A stretch of 25,452 nucleotides of DNA from Bacillota bacterium (GTDB taxonomy: Bacteria > Bacillota > UBA4882 > UBA8346), in NCBI GenBank assembly GCA_023415835.1, contig JAEZJK010000085.1, forward strand, positions 1 to 25,452, read 5' to 3'. Made by a program: the position numbers and the translations under genes. Below the pieces are notes generated by a model. That model was not told where the DNA came from. It did not search any database and saw only the letters and a list, made by a program, of their open reading frames with translations. This document shows positions 6,208-15,567 of this stretch, piece after piece (positions within the stretch are counted from its first letter, which is position 1; every line of letters starts with the position of its first letter).

Positions 6208-8171
6208 ACAAGATTGGTTCTATATTTTTGATTAAATTATTCAAGCAAAACCTAGGCGGCATTTTGCTTAAAATATCCTTGATTTTAATTATCGAAATGA
6301 TAATGGTGTTGTATTATACAGCGCCTGCATTCGCCGAAAAAAGTTTTTACTTTTATACCATCGAAAAGTTATTCTTGCCAGATTTTGCGCGCCTTGAAGA
6401 CCCGAATTTGGACCTATTCATTGATGCCGAAAATCGGCTCTATATTTTAAATCTAAAAGGGGATCAACTCTGCATCTCGGACAATCACGGTCCGTCCCTT
6501 AAAAAGCGTTACGATACCGAAGACTTCTTCTCAACTGGCAATACCGATTTTTCCAACCATTTAACCAAATTTAAACTTCATCTCCCACCTGCCATTACAT
6601 CAAAAAAAGCCAGTTTTTGGGTGAATGGTGGGTATATTTATCTTAAACCAAGTGAAGACCATTTAGTTTGGGTATTTAATCTCAAGGGCGAACTGATCAA
6701 TAAGATTCAATTAAAGGTACCTGAGAATTCCTATTTATTATTTACCGATATTGTAGTTGATCAAAGGGGATACATTTATTTATTAGAAAGAAACTCCTTT
6801 CAGATTGAGGTTTTTGATTTGGAGGGAAACTTTTGCGGTATTTTTACAAAAAGCGGCAACCGTGAAAATCAGTTGCCCGGCTCCCCGGATAGTATCTTTA
6901 TTGATGACGAAGGCAGTATTTATTGCCTGGTTTCAATTAGCGGGATGAATAAGAGCCAAATTGTGAAATATTCTTACCAAGGACGTAAAATTAGGACTTA
7001 TCCCGATGTCCCGGAAGGCCATTACGTGAACATCTATGTAGATCAATATCAAAATACCTTTACGGTAAATCCAGAGGAATCGTTGATAGAGAAGTTCGAC
7101 CGTAGGGGAGAGAAGATTTGCCAGTTTCAAACCAATTGTTCCTCCGGTATGGCGGTTAATGATCAAGGCATAGTTTACCTGGTTTCCGAAAAAAATGTAA
7201 TCCTTAATTTGATGTATCCGGCAACGTTAATCCAATGGATTGATCGGGGTAACGCCGCTTTTCTTGATGAATCATGGGACCTGGCCGAAAAATGTTTTTT
7301 AAAAGCCAAAGTTTTAGATAACCATGTTGACTATATTCATTTGGCCCTTGGTGAAATTTATTACCAACAACATCAATGGATTAAGGCAATGAACGAGTTT
7401 AAGTTTATCAAGGACAACTGGCGTTATTCCCAAACTCAAATGCAATTTCGCAACGACTTGCTCATTAACGGCTGGCCGTTAATCGCAACAGGGCTATTAG
7501 TTGGTAGCTTTCTTATCTCGACGTTTATTATATTCATAAAGCATTATGCTTTTTCACGCCATATTTCATTTTTACGTATTATTTGGCAGCCTGAAATTAC
7601 GTTAAAAACGCAAACCCGGACAATGAGGCCATTAACCGCGGTAATCCTAATTATGATGTTTGCAATAGTTCATTTTTTCAGTTGGTTTTTAAGCAATCCC
7701 ATCTTTACCGGGGAAAGACAGCTTTTTTCCTGGTTGGTATTTGAACGGAGTTTTTTAATAACCTTGGCATTAATTGTTATTTGGTCGGTAACAGCTTATA
7801 AAGTAGGTGAGCTATTTCAAGGATTAGCTAAATATAGCGACCTTTTAAATGGGACAGCTATTTGTTTAATCCCGGCTATCATTTTTGATCCCATATTAAC
7901 GTTGCTAAGCCACTTATTAACTTACGGTGAATTATGGATTTATAAATGTTTATACGGCATACTCATCGGTTGGATAATTATCCTGTTTTTCAATAAAATC
8001 CGAGTGACTGAAGATTTTGATTGGAGTAAGTCCCTCGGGGTCGGGTTGGTAAACCTGGCGGCCACAGCTTTATTTCTGGTATTTTTAGGTTTTATAGTTG
8101 CAATCAATCAACAAATAGGGAGTTTTATCACAGAAGTCTTCAAAGAAATATATAACCGGTTTACTGTTTGA
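6204..8171 (+). CDS. NHL-propeller / TPR / YIP1-like multidomain membrane protein
   Basis: First gene of the operon, about 655 residues from ATG 6204. A signal or anchor segment ends at about residue 44 (APAFA). Residues about 50-340 are a beta-propeller of NHL type, with repeated 'D-x-x-G-x-I-Y-[LCV]' blades such as VVDQRGYIYLLE, FIDDEGSIYCLV and VNDQGIVYLVS. Residues about 345-405 hold one or two TPR-like helical pairs (NAAFLDESWDLAEKCFLKA, then GEIYYQQHQWIKAMNEF). The rest has about five or six membrane spans resembling a YIP1-type domain. Membrane topology would place the propeller outside the cell. A ligand- or polymer-sensing scaffold is a reasonable inference; no catalytic residues are recognised. 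A TTG at 6168 extends the frame by 12 residues but lacks a ribosome binding site. It overlaps the next open frame by 4 bases. Confidence 0.75.
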   Translation: MNKIGSIFLIKLFKQNLGGILLKISLILIIEMIMVLYYTAPAFAEKSFYFYTIEKLFLPDFARLEDPNLDLFIDAENRLYILNLKGDQLCISDNHGPSLKKRYDTEDFFSTGNTDFSNHLTKFKLHLPPAITSKKASFWVNGGYIYLKPSEDHLVWVFNLKGELINKIQLKVPENSYLLFTDIVVDQRGYIYLLERNSFQIEVFDLEGNFCGIFTKSGNRENQLPGSPDSIFIDDEGSIYCLVSISGMNKSQIVKYSYQGRKIRTYPDVPEGHYVNIYVDQYQNTFTVNPEESLIEKFDRRGEKICQFQTNCSSGMAVNDQGIVYLVSEKNVILNLMYPATLIQWIDRGNAAFLDESWDLAEKCFLKAKVLDNHVDYIHLALGEIYYQQHQWIKAMNEFKFIKDNWRYSQTQMQFRNDLLINGWPLIATGLLVGSFLISTFIIFIKHYAFSRHISFLRIIWQPEITLKTQTRTMRPLTAVILIMMFAIVHFFSWFLSNPIFTGERQLFSWLVFERSFLITLALIVIWSVTAYKVGELFQGLAKYSDLLNGTAICLIPAIIFDPILTLLSHLLTYGELWIYKCLYGILIGWIIILFFNKIRVTEDFDWSKSLGVGLVNLAATALFLVFLGFIVAINQQIGSFITEVFKEIYNRFTV

Positions 8172-8185
8172 CGGAGGTTTTGAGC

Positions 8186-10393
8186 TTGAAAACCTTTAAA
8201 GCAAATCATTGGGACTACATAGGGATGCGGGGCGGTTGTTTTGGCCTGTACTTTCGGAGATTCAGCGTCGGATTATTTTTATTGTTAACTTTGAGTTGTA
8301 CTTGTTTTAGTTCTATCCCTCAGTCTTGGGCCAAAGTTGGTGATAACGGTCAAATTGCTTTATGGGTTGAAACCACTTCCGGCCTTTGCAAAATTAACCA
8401 ACAACATACCAATAATGTTTGGGATTCCTTACCCAATTTTGAAAAGCAACCTAACGATTATTGGTTGGTAGCTTACCGTTCCGTATTTATCATCCGTTAT
8501 GCCACCGATGATAAAATAGTGGAAAATGCATTTAGCGGAAGCCCTAAATGTAAGCGGCAGTTTTCTGCCGTGACAGGCGGCGGTTGCCGTTTTACCTTTA
8601 ATTTTACGGATATTCAAATTTGTTTTACTGCGGAGTATACCTTGGGTAATGATAACAATCTGCGGGTCAATATCCCGTTTGATTCGATCAAAGATCCAAA
8701 GAACCGGTTGTTGGATATTCGATTTTTACCCTTTTTTGGGGGTGTCCCTTTTCAAAGCAAGGGTTATCTTGTTCTCCCCGATGGTTGTGGCGGGATCTTG
8801 ATCCCAAATTATTTAGGTAGATCTTATCAAACTTCACGAATTTATGGGGAAAGATTTAGTTGGAGTTCCGGGCGGGTGCGTAATACCGGGCAACTACGAC
8901 GAATTTTCCATTTAAATGATTACCGTAATTCTCAGAGTAGTTTTTATAATTTGCCAATGTTTGGGATTGTAAAAAGCGGTTCCTGCATTTTGGGGGTAAT
9001 TTCCCGGGGCCAGTACCAAGCGGAGTTGGGGACGGAGGTTACCTCGGAGAACTTGTGGTTAACCGTTTCACCCCGTTTAATTATCCGGGAGATTGCTTAC
9101 AATATATTCGGCCAGGTTTACGTAAGTCCGGTCTTCGATCGGATTGACCGGACTGTGGATTACTATGTTATTTACAATGAAACACCTTCTTATGTTGCAA
9201 TCGCTAAAAAGTATCGCCAAATATTATCAGCTAGATCCAGTTTTAGTTCAAATCATTATAAATATCCCAAAAAAGCCCTTTCTCCGAAGCAAACCTTTTA
9301 CCGGTTGCGGCTTTTGATGGGGGTTCCCGAAGAATATCAAAAAACGGAACGATTATTGTGTTTGACTAACTTTGTTCAAGCGGAAGCGATCTTGAAAGAT
9401 CTCCATCAAAAAGGCCTGCGCAATCTGGAAGTTGTCTTAGTAGGCTGGACCAAAGGCGGATTTTTAGGTGACAACCCGCGACATTTTCCGCCGGATCAAA
9501 AGTTCGGCGGCAATAACGGCTTAAAACGGTTAATCGCTACCGGGAAAAAGTTGGGTTACTCCATCGGTTTAGAATTCGACAATACATTTACTTTTCGAAA
9601 TGGCCACGGTTTTAAACGCAGTGATACAGTAAAGGATATTCAAGGAATACCGGTAAATCTGAATGCCAACCACAAGGAATATTTGCTCTGCCCTGAAATA
9701 GCGCGAAAAAAGTTATCTCGTAATGATTTAAAACATTTCGAGCGATTACAGCTTAACGGGCCTCTAGTATTTGACGGTTTTGATCGTGGGCTATTTAATT
9801 GCTATGATTCCCGGCATCTAATCGGTGGTGAGCCACTAGCGAAAATTCTGTTGGAAACTCTTGCTACTGTTCCAGATACCGGTGGAATTGGGATTACAAC
9901 AGCTAATGATTTTATGGCCGATACGGTTTCCGCTTTTTATAATCTGCCGACCCACTGTTCCGAGAATTGCGACCTGGAGATCCCCTTAACCGCTTTAATT
10001 TTTCACGGAACTGTCCCTTACTCGTTTGAGCCTTTAAATTTACGCCGCGATAATCAGAGGGAATTCTTACGGATGATCGAGTATGGTGGTGTGCCCATTG
10101 CGTTTTTAACGGCTGAAAATGTTTCGGAATTAAAGTATGCAAAATATAACCTCTTATTTAACGGCAAATATACCGATTGGCGCTCGGCGTTTCTAAAAGA
10201 GTACCGAACATATCATAATCAATTGCAGCAGTTGCAAACTAAAGTAATCATCGATCACCGCCGTTTGGCGCAAGATGTTTATTTGACGGTTTATGAAGGC
10301 CATACTGCAACGGTTGTCAATTATTCGTCATCCCCTTTTAGTTACCGGGGAATAGAAATAAAGGCTCACCAATATAGCATTATCAAACTATAA
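8186..10393 (+). CDS. Exported DUF5696-family protein, glycoside-hydrolase-like
   Basis: A 735-residue protein beginning with a long basic N-region and a signal peptide probably cleaved after QSWA (about residue 50). The body matches my knowledge of DUF5696: a beta-rich N-terminal half, a linker VAIAKKYRQIL, then a barrel-like half with VLVGWTKGGFLGDNP, VFDGFDRGLF, GTVPYSFEPLN and MIEYGGVPIAF, and a C-terminal beta domain (DHRRLAQDVYLTVYEG). Conserved Asp in FDGFD is a candidate catalytic acid. DUF5696 proteins are thought to be carbohydrate-active, but no reaction is established to my knowledge. The frame is open from TTG 8168, overlapping the previous stop, yet GGAGG at 8173-8177 sits 8 bases before TTG 8186, which I prefer. 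Translation is likely coupled to the upstream gene. Confidence 0.75.
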   Translation: MKTFKANHWDYIGMRGGCFGLYFRRFSVGLFLLLTLSCTCFSSIPQSWAKVGDNGQIALWVETTSGLCKINQQHTNNVWDSLPNFEKQPNDYWLVAYRSVFIIRYATDDKIVENAFSGSPKCKRQFSAVTGGGCRFTFNFTDIQICFTAEYTLGNDNNLRVNIPFDSIKDPKNRLLDIRFLPFFGGVPFQSKGYLVLPDGCGGILIPNYLGRSYQTSRIYGERFSWSSGRVRNTGQLRRIFHLNDYRNSQSSFYNLPMFGIVKSGSCILGVISRGQYQAELGTEVTSENLWLTVSPRLIIREIAYNIFGQVYVSPVFDRIDRTVDYYVIYNETPSYVAIAKKYRQILSARSSFSSNHYKYPKKALSPKQTFYRLRLLMGVPEEYQKTERLLCLTNFVQAEAILKDLHQKGLRNLEVVLVGWTKGGFLGDNPRHFPPDQKFGGNNGLKRLIATGKKLGYSIGLEFDNTFTFRNGHGFKRSDTVKDIQGIPVNLNANHKEYLLCPEIARKKLSRNDLKHFERLQLNGPLVFDGFDRGLFNCYDSRHLIGGEPLAKILLETLATVPDTGGIGITTANDFMADTVSAFYNLPTHCSENCDLEIPLTALIFHGTVPYSFEPLNLRRDNQREFLRMIEYGGVPIAFLTAENVSELKYAKYNLLFNGKYTDWRSAFLKEYRTYHNQLQQLQTKVIIDHRRLAQDVYLTVYEGHTATVVNYSSSPFSYRGIEIKAHQYSIIKL

Positions 10394-10436
10394 CAATTCC
10401 AATCCTGATAAATTTGGGTCAAAGCGGGGTGGAGTT

Positions 10437-11243
10437 TTGGGAACCTCCGGGTTTAATCAAAAAAAATTAACTTTCGATAGTATATTGACAATTAGTAAAA
10501 AAGCAGTTTATAAGGGCATAAACACTGCCGGGGATTGCCTTTCGTTTCTATTTGGCGAACAACCTGCTTTACAGGTAATATTGACCCGAACCAACTGGTG
10601 GCTGGTAAGTGCGATTTTAGGCTTAGTAATCGCGCTAACCCGCCTGATACACATCGGTAATTCAAGTGTTTGTTATCTGTTTGCCCAAGATCAGGTTAAT
10701 GGTTTAAAGGTGACCCTCCCCGAAGCGATAGCGGCTGCCAGAGCCCGAAGTTGGTTCAATCTATTTTTGGAGCCATTGCTTTTACCACTGTTTTTAATGG
10801 TTACCGCCGGGATAATTCGCTTAGTTTCCCGTTGGCTGAACGGTAGAGGCGGCTTCAACCTTTATTTCGGGATAATCACTAGTTGTACGTCGCTTTTTAT
10901 CTTCGGACAGATCATCGGATATATTATTGTAAATGCCCATGATTTGAAGGGCATTAGTGACCTAAGAGATTTGACACCCGGGGTAGGTTTGGGGTTGCTG
11001 CCGTTATTTAAGCCGGAACGAATCGGCCTTTTTTATCATGAGGTTGTCCGGGGATTTGATTTATTCGGACTTTGGGTCGTACTGCTCCTAACGGCGATGT
11101 TTCATGTAATGGAGAATTTTAAGAAAGGAAAGTCATTGCTGCTGGCTGGTATATATTACTCTGTATTTATCGCCATCCGCTGGATGGTTGAAGGATTTGG
11201 AAACCAACTATGGTATTATTTTTGGAATTATGGAAATTATTAG
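10437..11243 (+). CDS. YIP1-type integral membrane protein
   Basis: A 268-residue membrane protein with a cytoplasmic-looking N-terminal stretch of about 50 residues and about five hydrophobic spans (near residues 55-75, 112-132, 143-165, 211-227 and 236-252). The arrangement of an FGEQPALQVILTRTN entry and later membrane hairpins resembles YIP1-family proteins, and it echoes the C-terminal membrane part of the operon's first protein. YIP1 members in bacteria have no settled function; they often sit beside carbohydrate transporters. Start is TTG 10437 with a crowded but plausible site (GGGGTGGAG ending two bases earlier). It follows the DUF5696 gene by 43 bases. Confidence 0.65.
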   Translation: MGTSGFNQKKLTFDSILTISKKAVYKGINTAGDCLSFLFGEQPALQVILTRTNWWLVSAILGLVIALTRLIHIGNSSVCYLFAQDQVNGLKVTLPEAIAAARARSWFNLFLEPLLLPLFLMVTAGIIRLVSRWLNGRGGFNLYFGIITSCTSLFIFGQIIGYIIVNAHDLKGISDLRDLTPGVGLGLLPLFKPERIGLFYHEVVRGFDLFGLWVVLLLTAMFHVMENFKKGKSLLLAGIYYSVFIAIRWMVEGFGNQLWYYFWNYGNY

Positions 11244-11279
11244 CCCATTTTCCACGATATTAAGTAAGGGGGTTGGGCA

Positions 11280-12467
11280 ATGAAGCGTAAATTATTGATC
11301 AGCTTGTCAATTTTGATAATTATGATTGGATTATATTTTGGTTTCAAGGCCAATCGTAACTTTTTAAAACGCTATCCCCGAGTCCAAGCCGGGTTGGTAA
11401 ATCGGAATGATTTAGTTGAGGACATTGAGGAGATTGGTAAAGTAACCTCTGAAAATGTCCGGGATTTATACTCCATTACCGGAACCAAAGTTGAGTCGGT
11501 GATGGTTAAAGAGGGAGATCGGGTGCGTGCCGGTCAAACGATAATTGTTTTTAATTATAATACCCAAAAACTTCAATTAGCCGAATGCGAGGTAAATATT
11601 TTACGTACTGAACAGGAGCTGGCGGTCAAGACGTTGGAAGGGTTTTCGGAAAATGGTTTAAGGACCACTCAAGCATCTTTGGATATTCTTAAGTTGCGTA
11701 AAAGTGTACTGGAAAAGCAAATCCGCGAAATGACCTTGGTGTCTCCAATTAATGGCGTCGTTTCCTTATTAACCGTTAAAGGCGGTGAATATTTTGATAG
11801 TAATATCAGAATAGCCCAGATCATTGATGAAAGCCAGTTGACTGTAGAAGCGGAGCTAACGGATGATGACGGCATAAAAATAAAGGCTGGCGATCAGGCC
11901 GAAGTCAGTTTTGGCACCATCGCTGAACCTTATAACGCTGAAGTAATTAAAATATTACCTCCGGTTATGATCAATAATAGTTATGGCCGTCCCCGAATTA
12001 AATTAGGTCTTGTTGAGACTGGGATTTCACTTGTGCCAGGGAGTAAAGTCCAGGTCAGGGTCAGAATCGGTCGTGCAAAGTTGGTGGTAACTGCACCGGT
12101 TGAGGCCCTTCATGAAGAATTAACTATAGTAAGGGGAGATCGCGAATATTTCTCGATTCGGCCGGAGACAGGAAGAAAGCGTAAATATCTATATGTTTTA
12201 AGGGACTGCAGTGAAACTCTAAAACCAGACAAAGAGAAGGAACGGCGTTGGATGATCCGGGACAATATCTACCAAGCACGGAAAGTTTATGTTGAGACCG
12301 GAGTGTGCGGGACTGATCGGATAGAGATTTTGAAAGGGTTAGAACCATTTGAGCAAGTCATTATTTATAGTGACCGTCCTATTCGCGATTATGACCGGGT
12401 CATAGTAATCAATCGTGATGAAAGTTATAAACAACCCATTACCACTGGGAGTAGCGTTGAAAAATGA
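11280..12467 (+). CDS. MacA/HlyD-like periplasmic adaptor subunit
   Basis: A 395-residue membrane-fusion protein. It has a single N-terminal membrane helix (residues about 4-22), then half of a lipoyl/biotinyl-like domain (VESVMVKEGDRVRAGQTI). A short coiled-coil hairpin follows (about residues 95-140), then the returning lipoyl strand (SPINGVVSLLTVKGGEYF), a beta-barrel domain and a membrane-proximal domain. The hairpin is short, as expected in an organism where no outer-membrane channel need be reached. Partners of this family are MacB-like permeases, and the next gene is exactly that, overlapping by four bases. The ribosome binding site is AAGGGGG, 7 bases before ATG 11280. Residues about 285-335 form a charged insert (KPDKEKERRW) that looks unusual for the family. 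Confidence 0.85.
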   Translation: MKRKLLISLSILIIMIGLYFGFKANRNFLKRYPRVQAGLVNRNDLVEDIEEIGKVTSENVRDLYSITGTKVESVMVKEGDRVRAGQTIIVFNYNTQKLQLAECEVNILRTEQELAVKTLEGFSENGLRTTQASLDILKLRKSVLEKQIREMTLVSPINGVVSLLTVKGGEYFDSNIRIAQIIDESQLTVEAELTDDDGIKIKAGDQAEVSFGTIAEPYNAEVIKILPPVMINNSYGRPRIKLGLVETGISLVPGSKVQVRVRIGRAKLVVTAPVEALHEELTIVRGDREYFSIRPETGRKRKYLYVLRDCSETLKPDKEKERRWMIRDNIYQARKVYVETGVCGTDRIEILKGLEPFEQVIIYSDRPIRDYDRVIVINRDESYKQPITTGSSVEK

Positions 12468-13666
12468 AATTTTATGACCTCATAACCACTTCGTTAAGGA
12501 CACTGTGCAATAAATGTTTGCGGGTAATCTTAGCTGCCCTGGGGATTGCTATCGGGATTGCTATCCTTACCATTGCTTTAAGTATTATGGCAGGCTTCCA
12601 TCTAACGGTCAATAAAACATTGGCCGGGTTTGGCGGAAAGTATCTGGCAATTTCTTCGGATCGAGATCCGGCGCTCAGCCGATCTGAAGGTAAGAAATTT
12701 ACTGTTGAGGATGCCTTGGCAATACGCGGTGTTTCAGGAGTAACCATGATTTCGCTTCAAAAATCGAATCAATGGGTTCCAGTTACTCATCGTAACCAGC
12801 AAATCCAAACCGATATTATTGGAACGGATCTTAACTTTTTGACCATTTGTAACCGGAAAATTGAAAAAGGCCGGTTCATCGGGGATCAGGATATTTATAA
12901 TCAACACCGGGTTTGTGTAATTACTGAAGGCGTCAAAAGAAGATTTTTTCCAACCGCTGATTATCTGGATCAAAAGTTGGAGATCAACGGGACGGTTTTT
13001 CGAATTATCGGTTGTTTGGAGCCAATGTTAATGCCGGCTTTTTTCATAAATAATCCAGGAGAAGGGACGATCTTTATCCCGCTAACTACTTCTCAAAAAA
13101 TTTTTCAACAGTATGATTTTGATTTAATTTTACTACAGTACGCGAAAGCTTATGAAAAAAAAAGGGAAATAAAGCTGTTAAAGGGGAGAATTGAAGGTAT
13201 TTTGAAGTTTCGTAATGGTGATGCCTCCGGTTATGTTTTAAAGACGCTAGATGAATCGGTTGCGAAACAAAAAAAGATGGTTTTGTATATTACTATTATT
13301 TCTTGTACTTTAGCGGCAGTGTTTTTGTTAGTGGGTGGGATCGGGATTATGAACCTTATGTTTAATAGCGCGATAGAGAGAGGTAGGGAAATTGGAAGCC
13401 CCAAAACCATCGGGATTTATAAATATGAAGCTTTAAGCCTGTTCTTAGGTGAATCGATCATCATATCGACAACCGGAGGCCTGGCCGGACTAATTTTCGG
13501 GATTATTGGCGCTAGGATCCTAGCTATTTTCGGTGGAATACCGGTATGCATAACATGGTGGATCTTGGTTTTAGATATAGGCATTATGCTATTGACAGGA
13601 TCCGTTTTCGGCTTTTATCCAACCCGAAAAGGAGCCTCGATCCAGCCGGTAGAGTGCTTGCAGTAA
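12464..13666 (+). CDS. MacB/FtsX-like ABC permease without its ATPase domain
   Basis: A 400-residue permease of the type VII ABC family. One membrane helix near residues 17-42, then a large extracytoplasmic MacB_PCD-like domain to about residue 270, then three helices. The cytoplasmic loop motif GIMNLMFNSAIERGREIGSPKTIG corresponds to the coupling segment that touches the ATPase; the usual 'R-K-A-[LI]-G' is PKTIG here. The chain ends in the standard 'G-x-x-P-[AT]-x-[KR]-[GA]-A-x-x-x-P-[IV]-E-x-L' form (FYPTRKGASIQPVECLQ). Together with the adaptor it would form a MacAB-type mechanotransmission exporter. Unlike canonical MacB, no nucleotide-binding domain is fused, and no ABC ATPase gene lies in the window. 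ATG overlaps the adaptor's TGA. Confidence 0.85.
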   Translation: MKFYDLITTSLRTLCNKCLRVILAALGIAIGIAILTIALSIMAGFHLTVNKTLAGFGGKYLAISSDRDPALSRSEGKKFTVEDALAIRGVSGVTMISLQKSNQWVPVTHRNQQIQTDIIGTDLNFLTICNRKIEKGRFIGDQDIYNQHRVCVITEGVKRRFFPTADYLDQKLEINGTVFRIIGCLEPMLMPAFFINNPGEGTIFIPLTTSQKIFQQYDFDLILLQYAKAYEKKREIKLLKGRIEGILKFRNGDASGYVLKTLDESVAKQKKMVLYITIISCTLAAVFLLVGGIGIMNLMFNSAIERGREIGSPKTIGIYKYEALSLFLGESIIISTTGGLAGLIFGIIGARILAIFGGIPVCITWWILVLDIGIMLLTGSVFGFYPTRKGASIQPVECLQ

Positions 13667-13698
13667 ATCGGTAAATCTTTTTCCGGGGGCGTATTTTG

Positions 13699-14559
13699 AT
13701 GGCCTATGAAAAACAGAGAAAACTGGCGGCTTACTTTTTTATTGGGCCGTGGTTTTTAGGCTTTTTAATATTTACCGTATATCCTTTATTGTTCTCTTTC
13801 TATGTTTCCTTTTGCAACTGGTCGTTTACTGAGATAACATGGGTCGGTTTAGAAAACTATCGCACCGTCTTTTCCGATACTGAATTTTGGTCTTGTGGAA
13901 TAAGGACTTTGGCCTTTGGATTATTGAATACTCCAATTACTTTAGTTTTTGCCTTATTACTCGCCCTCCTGATCAAAGAAAAAATTAAAGGGATCAAATT
14001 TTTTCGAGCCCTTTATTTTTTACCGGTGGTGGCTGCTTCCGATGTCATTACCACCACGGCGGGTTTCATTTTGTTTAAGCGAATTATCATTTTTAATATT
14101 GATTTAAGTCATTTCGGCATTGTACTTCCGGGGCAAGTTAAATTTATGATCTCCATCGGCGCTATGCTTTTAACACTAGGGCTATGGCGGACCGGGATTC
14201 AAATGTTAATTTTTTTAATGGGGCTAGAGAATGTACCTCAAGAATATTACGAGGCAGCTGTAATTGATGGAGCTAACGGGTGGCATAAATTTTGGTGGGT
14301 TACCATTCCTACGATTTCACCAATGATTTTATTAAATATTCTTTTAACAATAGTCGAATCTTTTACTAGCCTGGCGACAATAATGCAAATGGTAACTGGT
14401 GGTTACATACGCTTGTTTATCTGGGATTATGTGCGCCACCTTTCTTATGAACGGATGAATTACACAGCAGGCCTGGCCGTCTGTTGGGTCTTTATTTTGG
14501 TGGCTTTATCGTTGATTGGTTTAATTTATAAGTTAGTAAATAAAAAGGTGATTTATTAA
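13699..14559 (+). CDS. Sugar ABC transporter permease, MalF/UgpA-like
   Basis: A 286-residue inner-membrane permease with six spans. The N-terminal signature (AAYFFIGPWFLGFLIFTVYP, residues about 10-29) is typical of carbohydrate permease 1 subunits. The EAA loop that docks to the ATPase reads EYYEAAVIDGANGWHKFWWV (from about residue 182) and is followed by the usual 'T-I-P-x-[IL]-x-P'. It should pair with the MalG-like subunit encoded next to import an oligosaccharide or similar solute. GGGGGC lies 8 bases ahead of ATG 13699; a TTG one codon earlier is possible. It follows the MacB-like gene by 32 bases. No binding-protein gene is present. Confidence 0.9.
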   Translation: MAYEKQRKLAAYFFIGPWFLGFLIFTVYPLLFSFYVSFCNWSFTEITWVGLENYRTVFSDTEFWSCGIRTLAFGLLNTPITLVFALLLALLIKEKIKGIKFFRALYFLPVVAASDVITTTAGFILFKRIIIFNIDLSHFGIVLPGQVKFMISIGAMLLTLGLWRTGIQMLIFLMGLENVPQEYYEAAVIDGANGWHKFWWVTIPTISPMILLNILLTIVESFTSLATIMQMVTGGYIRLFIWDYVRHLSYERMNYTAGLAVCWVFILVALSLIGLIYKLVNKKVIY

Positions 14560-14577
14560 GATGAGGGTGGGCTTAGA

Positions 14578-15537
14578 ATGGTATCTTTGACAACCATGGG
14601 AAAGGGGAAAAAAGTATCTAAACTAGTCAATTATAATCATAACCGATTAATGTCATTACTTGAAGGGTTTGTGCTCCGGTATCGGTTAAAGGCGTTCGGG
14701 AAAAAGGCTTTAATATACTTTTTGTTAATCGATGGCGCTTTTGTCTTTCTATTGCCGGTTTTATATATGTTTATTATTTCGTTTTTTACCGCGGAGGACC
14801 TTCTGGATCCTTCGATCCGCTGGATACCGATTCATTTTTACCCGCCAAATTATGTCGAGGCATTTCAGATACTAAAATATCAAAAATCGGTGTTGATGAC
14901 CTTATTAGTTACGGTGACGGCCGTTTTCGGGCAGGCCATCTTTTGCTCTTTGGCGGGTTATGCTTTAGCAAGGTTAGATTTCGCCGCAAAAAAATGGATC
15001 TTTGGCGCAGTAGTAATGGTATTAGTTATACCGGCCCAGGCGCTTATACTTCCTAGCTATGCCTTCTTTTGCAGGGTGAATCTGAATCGCACACTATGGC
15101 CGATTTTCTTGCCGGAAATACTCGGAAATGGTTTATATGGGGCATTGTTTGTATTTGTTTTTCGGCAGGTTTTTGCGGGGATTCCGAAAGCTCTTGAGGA
15201 TGCTGCCGCTATTGACGGCGCCGGCATATTTGGGACTTTTTTTCGAATTATGGCGCCACTAGCTAAAACCGGTTATGTAACAGTGTGCCTCTTCTCTTTT
15301 GTATGGCACTGGAATGAATATACCCGGCCGCTCTATTATCTTGAAAATAATAACCAGACCTTGACACTTGCTTTGAGCGCTTTATTTGCCAATAATCCGC
15401 TCACCGGAAGGCCAACAGCCAATGACGCCGTTCAAGGGGCAGGAGTGATTTTAGTTATGCTTCCGGTAATCCTCATTTATATTTTCGTCCAAAAGTATTT
15501 TGTACAAGGAGTGCAAATGACTGGTATTAAGGAGTAG
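14578..15537 (+). CDS. Sugar ABC transporter permease, MalG/UgpE-like
   Basis: A 319-residue partner of the preceding permease. It has an extra basic N-terminal tail of about 40 residues, then six spans. Family marks are PIHFYPPNYVEAF in the first loop, SLAGYALARLDF in the core, and the EAA loop ALEDAAAIDGAGIFGTFFRI (about residues 205-224) followed by MAPLAK. The closing 'K-Y-F-V-Q-G-[VI]-x-x-G-[AI]-x-K' is also typical (KYFVQGVQMTGIKE). The ribosome binding site GAGGGTGGG is well placed before ATG 14578, 18 bases after the MalF-like gene. Both permeases have intact EAA loops, so they should still need an ATPase, probably a shared MsmX/MalK-type protein encoded elsewhere. Confidence 0.9.
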   Translation: MVSLTTMGKGKKVSKLVNYNHNRLMSLLEGFVLRYRLKAFGKKALIYFLLIDGAFVFLLPVLYMFIISFFTAEDLLDPSIRWIPIHFYPPNYVEAFQILKYQKSVLMTLLVTVTAVFGQAIFCSLAGYALARLDFAAKKWIFGAVVMVLVIPAQALILPSYAFFCRVNLNRTLWPIFLPEILGNGLYGALFVFVFRQVFAGIPKALEDAAAIDGAGIFGTFFRIMAPLAKTGYVTVCLFSFVWHWNEYTRPLYYLENNNQTLTLALSALFANNPLTGRPTANDAVQGAGVILVMLPVILIYIFVQKYFVQGVQMTGIKE

Positions 15538-15567
15538 ATATATAATGTTATTGACTGGAGGCAAAAT

